From Deltaproteobacteria bacterium (GTDB taxonomy: Bacteria; Desulfobacterota; GWC2-55-46), in contig JAUSLB010000223.1 in NCBI GenBank assembly GCA_030646655.1, forward strand, positions 1 through 5,254: a stretch of 5,254 nucleotides of DNA. Reading direction: 5' to 3'. Numbering within the stretch: position 1 is the first letter of the stretch; every line of letters starts with the position of its first letter. Shown piece after piece: positions 1 to 3,320 of the stretch. The notes beneath the pieces were generated by a model, which ran no database searches, was not told where the DNA came from, and saw only the letters and a list, made by a program, of their open reading frames with translations. A program made the translations under genes and the position numbers.

Positions 1-6
1 TGGGTA

Positions 7-51
7 TGCCAGCCGCAATCCCGTCGCTTTAGCGGCGGGTCAAGGCTGGCA
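7..51. repeat. Nested palindrome (two-tier stem-loop) at window edge
   Basis: The outer arms TGCCAGCC (7-14) and GGCTGGCA (44-51) are perfect inverted repeats. Inside them CCCGTCGC (20-27) pairs with GCGGCGGG (32-39), with one G-U wobble, around the loop TTTA. The result is a long GC-rich hairpin with an internal bulge. Neither strand has a clear U-run after it, so it is not a textbook intrinsic terminator. It could be a REP-like extragenic palindrome, the end of a small mobile repeat, or a transcript-end structure of a gene to the left. The structure is directly visible; its role is unknown. Confidence 0.6.
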
Positions 52-76
52 AATAAAAATGATTTTCCGTACCATC

Positions 77-107
77 AAAATTCTCCGTCATTTATGGCGA
101 GAATTTT
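77..107 (-). terminator. AT-rich hairpin, probable intrinsic terminator of the 188-aa gene
   Basis: AAAATTCTC (77-85) and GAGAATTTT (99-107) form a perfect 9-bp stem. Read on the minus strand it begins 12 nt after the TGA stop at 120-122, and the descending arm ends in TTTT. The ascending arm is A-rich, so the structure could also terminate transcription coming from the left on the plus strand. The stem is AT-rich and therefore not very strong, and the U-tract is short and part of the stem. Confidence 0.5.
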
Positions 108-119
108 TATTTTTAAAGC

Positions 120-686
120 TCACTTCTTCGGCGTAATCGCAAGCTTTGCCTTGCCGTCTTTTATATAGACCTTAAGCTCTATGTCTTTCGTGTTATACTT
201 TTCTTCCACCTTTTTCTTGTATTCCTCTACGGTCCTCTCGAGCGTCTCCATCGTAATCCCGTCCGTAGGCTCATTGCACATCTTTCGCGCCTCGATGTAT
301 CTCTCGTAAACGCCGGTTATATTCTTATCATTAACCTTCGGCCTGCCTTCGTCAGCTCCGGGAGCCGGTTTCCGGTCAGTCTCAGGCGGCCTTAACGCCT
401 GCTCATCGCCCTCGGATTTTCTTACGAACTCCCCTTCCTCTATCGCCCTGAGGGTACGCGTCCAGTACTGCTTGTAGGAGTTGTATCTGGCTACGATGCT
501 GTTGTACTTGAACTTGATCGAGGTGTTCGTGACGTTCTTGTTGCTGTAAAGGAGGATGAGCTTTTCTGTCTCGTCCCTGAGCTTTGCGGGCTCGCGCTTC
601 AATACCCTCATGAAATACTGCTCGTATTCCACCTTAAGCCTCGCAATCTTTGATTCAAGGAACTCGATATCCTCTTTGGCGCCCAT
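120..686 (-). CDS. Conserved hypothetical protein, charged, coiled-coil-prone (188 aa); possibly related to MXAN_5187 C-terminal domain
   Basis: The function is unknown. The protein has no signal peptide, no membrane segment and only one cysteine (C137), so it is predicted cytoplasmic. Residues 1-45 are helical and highly charged. A conserved-looking block follows at about 53-88: NTSIKFKYNSIVARYNSYKQ, then YW at 74-75 and EEGEF at 83-87. A Pro/Asp/Glu-rich linker spans about 91-120, and a second small domain spans 121-188, with the strand-like LKVYIKDGKAKLAI at 171-184. The alternation of an NT..FK..-type block and a C-terminal DGKAKL strand recalls deltaproteobacterial/myxobacterial proteins of the MXAN_5187 C-terminal type; that is recall from memory, not a search. 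The ATG at 684-686 is chosen because AAGGA lies 4 nt upstream and no earlier start is plausible. The gene sits 107 bp after the cytochrome-porin and may be cotranscribed or have its own promoter. Confidence 0.8.
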   Translation of the reverse strand: MGAKEDIEFLESKIARLKVEYEQYFMRVLKREPAKLRDETEKLILLYSNKNVTNTSIKFKYNSIVARYNSYKQYWTRTLRAIEEGEFVRKSEGDEQALRPPETDRKPAPGADEGRPKVNDKNITGVYERYIEARKMCNEPTDGITMETLERTVEEYKKKVEEKYNTKDIELKVYIKDGKAKLAITPKK

Positions 687-702
687 AGCATCCTTTTTTA
701 AA

Positions 703-716
703 GGGCCGTAAGGCCC
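703..716 (-). promoter_or_regulatory. Short GC hairpin in the leader of the 188-aa gene
   Basis: GGGCC (712-716 read on the minus strand) and GGCCC (703-707) form a 5-bp all-GC stem with a four-base loop. On the minus strand the next bases are TTTAAAAAAGGA, so the hairpin sits just upstream of the Shine-Dalgarno of the 188-aa gene. It could be a weak terminator for the cytochrome operon, a 5'-UTR stabiliser or an attenuator. The U-run is only three bases, so termination would be poor. The role is inferred. Confidence 0.35.
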
Positions 717-750
717 GCTGAAACTCCTTTTATTTTAAGGGGAAAAGGGG

Positions 751-767
751 AAGATATGGAATATCTT
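751..767. promoter_or_regulatory. Perfect AT-rich palindrome, possible operator or hairpin
   Basis: AAGATAT (751-757), GGA, ATATCTT (761-767) is a perfect 7-bp inverted repeat with a 3-bp centre. It lies between the cytochrome-porin stop and the 188-aa gene. The spacing and symmetry fit a small dimeric regulator site, and it overlaps the possible -10 of a weak promoter. It could equally be an RNA hairpin at the end of the cytochrome transcript, though no U-run follows on the minus strand. Confidence 0.3.
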
Positions 768-786
768 TTGTTCTTGAGGAGGTCAA
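758..786 (-). promoter_or_regulatory. Weak sigma-70-like promoter candidate for the 188-aa gene
   Basis: On the minus strand TTGACC (786-781; five of six matches to TTGACA) is followed after 17 bp by TATTCC (763-758; three of six matches to TATAAT). The spacing is right but the -10 is poor. If real, transcription would start near 751 and read through the 703-716 hairpin into the 188-aa gene, with the palindrome at 751-767 overlapping the core promoter. Confidence 0.2.
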
Positions 787-793
787 AACGCGC

Positions 794-1975
794 TTAGAAG
801 ATGGCCATAAGGATCACCCTTGCCTTATCCTCTTTTTCGTTGACGCCGGCGGCAAGGTCATCGTCAGAAAGCCTTCTAAACTCAATCTGGGTAAAAACAT
901 TGCTCAGTATATTATACCTCGCCATAATACTCTGTGACTTAGCGCCCTTCATCCCTTTTTCCTTAAGAGCGTCATATCTGGCCCCAAAGCTTACTTTCGG
1001 CAACGGCATATACAAGACCTCGGCCAGATAATCTGTAAGGTCTGCGGCCCCGCTCCTGTCGGACCTGAAATACCCGATCGTAAAGGTAAAAGGGCCTGCC
1101 TCGGCCTCGGCTGCCGCCCCGTACTTGTTGTAAGAGATGTCGTTCTCCTTGCCGCCCCGGTATATCGCGCCGAGGTTATACTTCTCGCTCAAGGATATCG
1201 AGTAGGCGGCGTAATAGCCCTTAAGCTTATTGTCGCCGTTTATATCCTCCCTCGAAACCCCTATGGAATAGCGGTGCGTAAGCGATGACTCCTCCCCGCA
1301 TGAAGATGAGCCGTTGGCCTCTATCGCCCTCTGCTCAGAGGTAAGTATATTGAGCTTTGACTCGGCGAGATACCCGTTGGATATGACGGCCCCGACAGGG
1401 TTGAGGAAAGGCAGCCCAATGTCCCACTGCCCCGCCCTCAGGTTTAAGACCCCCGTGCCAGCCGGGCCCGCGAGGTCGTTTATCTGGACGAACGCCCTGT
1501 GTATGGAGGTCTTGGTCTCTGAGCCTGTATCGGTCTGCTCGAATTTTATTATACCGAAGGCGGTGACCTTTCCGGTCTTGCCCATCGCCCCGCCCGCGAA
1601 AAGCTCCGCCTCCTCTATCTTTAGATCGGACGATTCAGTCCTTATGCCGCCTGATTTAACCCTGTCGTAAGCCCCCTCGACCTCGATCTCGAAAGAGGCA
1701 GGTATGGTTTCCCAGTCCCTCACATCCCTCCACTCCCCCTCTCCCGCGAGACGGTAGCCGTTCGCCCTGAAAGTCCTGCCTGTCTCATTGAGCTTGGGGA
1801 AGAGCCTGTGGCAGAATGTGCAGTCCCTTCCAATCTGTCTTGAGAACATCGGCACTGAAAGGGCGTCAGGCGGGGAGATGAAGGATAAAAGGAAAACTGC
1901 CGCGAAAAGGACGGCAACGGATGAAAGGCTCAAAAAAGCGCTGCGGTTATCATGCCGGTCTTTTTTACTGCCCAC
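794..1975 (-). CDS. Predicted outer-membrane mono-haem cytochrome-porin (Cyc2-like layout), 393 aa
   Basis: This protein probably carries electrons at or across the outer membrane. A basic N-terminus (K4, K5, R7, R11) is followed by a hydrophobic stretch at about 13-34 and a likely signal-peptidase site near 37-41 (ALS before VPMF). Immediately after comes VPMFSRQIG and one CxxCH haem c site (C52, C55, H56), then the segment FPKLNETG..F..NGYR at 59-74. The rest (about 90-393) alternates amphipathic strands with short Asp/Gly/Asn turns and ends in a hydrophobic strand with terminal Phe (VILMAIF), as in outer-membrane beta-barrels. A fused N-terminal mono-haem plus barrel is the layout of Cyc2 iron-oxidising proteins. 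The P.F.RQ.G..C..CH context is similar, but overall homology is not proven and the protein is shorter than characterised members. The start is GTG at 1973-1975 with AAAGGAG six bases upstream. It lies 18 bp after the di-haem cytochrome gene, in an operon with it. One extra cysteine (C226) is present. The alternative is a generic haem-tagged porin of unknown substrate. Confidence 0.8.
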   Translation of the reverse strand: MGSKKDRHDNRSAFLSLSSVAVLFAAVFLLSFISPPDALSVPMFSRQIGRDCTFCHRLFPKLNETGRTFRANGYRLAGEGEWRDVRDWETIPASFEIEVEGAYDRVKSGGIRTESSDLKIEEAELFAGGAMGKTGKVTAFGIIKFEQTDTGSETKTSIHRAFVQINDLAGPAGTGVLNLRAGQWDIGLPFLNPVGAVISNGYLAESKLNILTSEQRAIEANGSSSCGEESSLTHRYSIGVSREDINGDNKLKGYYAAYSISLSEKYNLGAIYRGGKENDISYNKYGAAAEAEAGPFTFTIGYFRSDRSGAADLTDYLAEVLYMPLPKVSFGARYDALKEKGMKGAKSQSIMARYNILSNVFTQIEFRRLSDDDLAAGVNEKEDKARVILMAIF

Positions 1976-1981
1976 ATCAAG

Positions 1982-1988
1982 CTCCTTT
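1982..1988 (-). promoter_or_regulatory. Ribosome binding site fixing the GTG start of the cytochrome-porin
   Basis: AAAGGAG reads on the minus strand six bases before the GTG at 1975. It lies within the 18-bp intercistronic gap and supports GTG initiation; an ATG two bases away is out of frame. Confidence 0.7.
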
Positions 1989-1993
1989 CAGGG

Positions 1994-3016
1994 TCAATCG
2001 GATACCTTTAACGCCTTTATATCAGCGTCTGTCCCGAGCCCTATTGTAAAGGGGAATGAGACGTAGTGCTTCCTTTTTGAGGCGCCGTCCTCGTGTATCG
2101 CAAGCCCTACGGAGACGGCCTCCCCGCCGTTGACGGCTACATCGTGCTCTTCCTTTGAATTAAGCTTTACCTTAAAGACCGCCGAATACCTGCCGCCCCC
2201 CCACTCCCCCGCGCCTTCGGGGGCCGCCTTCTCCTCCCACCGCCTGTCATCGAATACCCAGCCGTTAAGGGGCGCGGCCGACTTTTCCACGAACTCTACC
2301 GAGCGCAGGTCGATGCGGCCGCCGTCTTTAAGCTTTTTGGAGAGGTCCTTTTCGCTCTTCGGGTCAGACCACGATGTCCTCGCGTAATAGGCGTAAAGCC
2401 TCACATCGTCCCTGCCGAGGGCCTTATAGTAAGGGTTGGCCTCGACCTCTTTTCTTGAGGGGCTCAACGGCATGGTGTTAAGGTCGTTATGGCAGGAGAT
2501 GAAGCAGCCGTACTTTTTGAAATACATCTCAGATTTATTAAGCTGGATCGACGCCCTGTCAGGGACCGAGGAGGGCGATTTTTTCTGGTTCCAGCCAGCG
2601 CCCTTTGATTCCCATTCGGCCCTTATATAGAGGTAATCGCTGTCGTAAACCGCCTGCACCTTGGCCGTTAAGGTGCCTTTTTTGCCCGGTAGCGGCTCCG
2701 GCTCGAAGGGGTTATGCGAGCGCTTCATCTTGACGGTGCCGGCGGCTATCTCGTCGGCCTTGAGATCAAGCTCGCCCTCCTTGCTTAAGTGGCAGTGCCT
2801 GCAATCCTTCCTCCCCTGCTTTATCTCCCTGCCGCCGAGCCTGTGGTCGTCGCTTATGAGGAACTCCCACGATGTAACGCCGGGGTAGAAAAGGGTAAGC
2901 CTTGAGGCCTCGGCCTTAGACCAGTTTATGTCCTTGACCTGTGAATGGCTTTTAACGGGGAGGAGCGCCAAGGCAAAAGCCGCAATCGGCAGGAAAATCG
3001 ACCTGAATCCTATCAT
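1994..3016 (-). CDS. Secreted di-haem c-type cytochrome, ethylbenzene dehydrogenase/cytochrome c-552 haem-domain-like (340 aa)
   Basis: This is a periplasmic electron-transfer protein of the cytochrome c-552/DMSO reductase-like haem-binding group (EB_dh type). A signal peptide is clear: MIGFRS, a hydrophobic core at 7-20, and a likely cleavage near SHS/QVKD (23-29). The segment GVTSWEFLISDDHRLGG at 46-62 precedes a CxxCH site (C72, C75, H76). A beta-rich domain (about 113-340) contains a second, atypical CX3CH site, GCFISCHND (C171, C175, H176), and ends with HYVSFPFTIGLG (317-328), a typical closing strand of this fold. Characterised EB_dh relatives bind b-haem through Met and Lys; here the CX3CH suggests covalent c-haem instead (inference). 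The start is ATG at 3014-3016, with a perfect AAGGAGG five bases upstream and the signal peptide directly after. The same frame stays open up to 3289, but those 91 codons come from a repeat and lie before the signal peptide. The protein probably passes electrons to or from the cytochrome-porin encoded just downstream. Confidence 0.85.
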   Translation of the reverse strand: MIGFRSIFLPIAAFALALLPVKSHSQVKDINWSKAEASRLTLFYPGVTSWEFLISDDHRLGGREIKQGRKDCRHCHLSKEGELDLKADEIAAGTVKMKRSHNPFEPEPLPGKKGTLTAKVQAVYDSDYLYIRAEWESKGAGWNQKKSPSSVPDRASIQLNKSEMYFKKYGCFISCHNDLNTMPLSPSRKEVEANPYYKALGRDDVRLYAYYARTSWSDPKSEKDLSKKLKDGGRIDLRSVEFVEKSAAPLNGWVFDDRRWEEKAAPEGAGEWGGGRYSAVFKVKLNSKEEHDVAVNGGEAVSVGLAIHEDGASKRKHYVSFPFTIGLGTDADIKALKVSD

Positions 3017-3021
3017 AAACG

Positions 3022-3028
3022 CCTCCTT
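3022..3028 (-). promoter_or_regulatory. Strong Shine-Dalgarno deciding the start of the di-haem cytochrome
   Basis: AAGGAGG on the minus strand is a full anti-SD match placed five bases before the ATG at 3016. It is the main evidence for preferring this start over the upstream in-frame start at 3289. Confidence 0.8.
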
Positions 3029-3049
3029 AAAGGGCACTGAAGGGTCTAA

Positions 3050-3071
3050 CAGGCTGTTGAAAAACAGCCTG
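3050..3071. repeat. Perfect 9-bp hairpin at the left end of the repeat element
   Basis: CAGGCTGTT (3050-3058) and AACAGCCTG (3063-3071) pair perfectly around GAAA on the plus strand, or TTTC on the minus strand. Part of the stem is also the terminal inverted repeat, so the end of the element folds on itself as well as pairing with the other end. Confidence 0.7.
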
Positions 3072-3113
3072 CTAATGCAATCACCATGATATGGGGACGG
3101 ATTGCCTCTGGGT

Positions 3114-3144
3114 GCTCGCCGACTCACGAAGTGATAAGGCGAGC
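3114..3144. repeat. Two-tier central hairpin of the repeat element
   Basis: GCTCGCC (3114-3120) pairs with GGCGAGC (3138-3144). After a symmetric three-by-three internal loop (GAC/TAA), TCAC (3124-3127) pairs with GTGA (3131-3134) around GAA. The regular shape suggests that a structured RNA or cruciform is kept in the element rather than chance complementarity. Confidence 0.6.
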
Positions 3145-3210
3145 TATATAAATGAAAAATTTCCTTGCCAGCCTGGACGAACTGCCATTCACTCCGGCCA
3201 AGCCGTGGCT

Positions 3211-3235
3211 GAAAAAGTCCGGGATGGGCTTTTTC
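3211..3235. repeat. 10-bp hairpin at the right end of the repeat element
   Basis: GAAAAAGTCC (3211-3220) pairs with GGGCTTTTTC (3226-3235), with one G-U pair on the plus strand, around a five-base loop. The run of T in the descending arm on the plus strand gives it terminator-like composition. It overlaps the right terminal inverted repeat. Confidence 0.6.
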
Positions 3236-3277
3236 AACATCCTGCCAGAAAGCTAAAAGGCTAAACGGGATGTAAAT

Positions 3278-3295
3278 GACCGGCCCCATCCGGTC
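3278..3295 (-). terminator. Weak hairpin after the chemoreceptor gene, possible terminator
   Basis: GACCGG (read 3295-3290 on the minus strand) and CCGGTC (3283-3278) form a perfect 6-bp stem with a six-base loop, 25 bp beyond the chemoreceptor TAA. The following minus-strand bases are ATTTACATCC, which is not a real U-run. Termination is therefore only a possibility, and read-through to the cytochrome operon cannot be excluded. Confidence 0.25.
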
Positions 3296-3320
3296 TGCCC
3301 GTAAAATCCGCGATGCGCGT

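Larger units (their letters stand above)
3050..3244. mobile_element. MITE-like or IS-remnant repeat with terminal inverted repeats (~195 bp)
   Basis: The left end CAGGCTGTTGAAAAA (3050-3064) and the reverse complement of the right end, CAGGATGTTGAAAAA (3230-3244), match at 14 of 15 positions. No transposase reading frame lies between them. Three stem-loops are packed inside: 3050-3071, 3114-3144 and 3211-3235. The termini resemble the GGCTGTTGAAAAA-type ends I recall from IS-related repeats in deltaproteobacterial and Nitrospirota genomes (memory, not a search). No convincing target-site duplication is visible, so the exact borders are uncertain. The element fills most of the 304-bp gap between the chemoreceptor stop and the cytochrome start and leaves 33 bp before the cytochrome ATG. 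It may therefore separate the two genes transcriptionally, or supply promoter or terminator activity; neither can be shown here. Confidence 0.55.

Noticed and set aside
7..51. Integron attC site
   Set aside because: No GTTRRRY/RYYYAAC core pair or integron-cassette layout is present; the neighbouring genes form an ordinary operon-like series.
801..1670. Two plus-strand open frames (801-1031 and 1314-1670) opposite the cytochrome-porin
   Set aside because: They are shadows of the minus-strand gene with a clear signal peptide and haem site; there is no ribosome site or recognisable protein.
3145..3150. TATATA inside the repeat as a -10 for the cytochrome operon
   Set aside because: No acceptable -35 lies 16-18 bp upstream on the minus strand, and A/T-rich runs of this kind are expected in the element.
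3309..3319. CGCG-ATG-CGCG mini-palindrome just after the MCP stop
   Set aside because: The 4-bp stem is too short to support a terminator or operator call.
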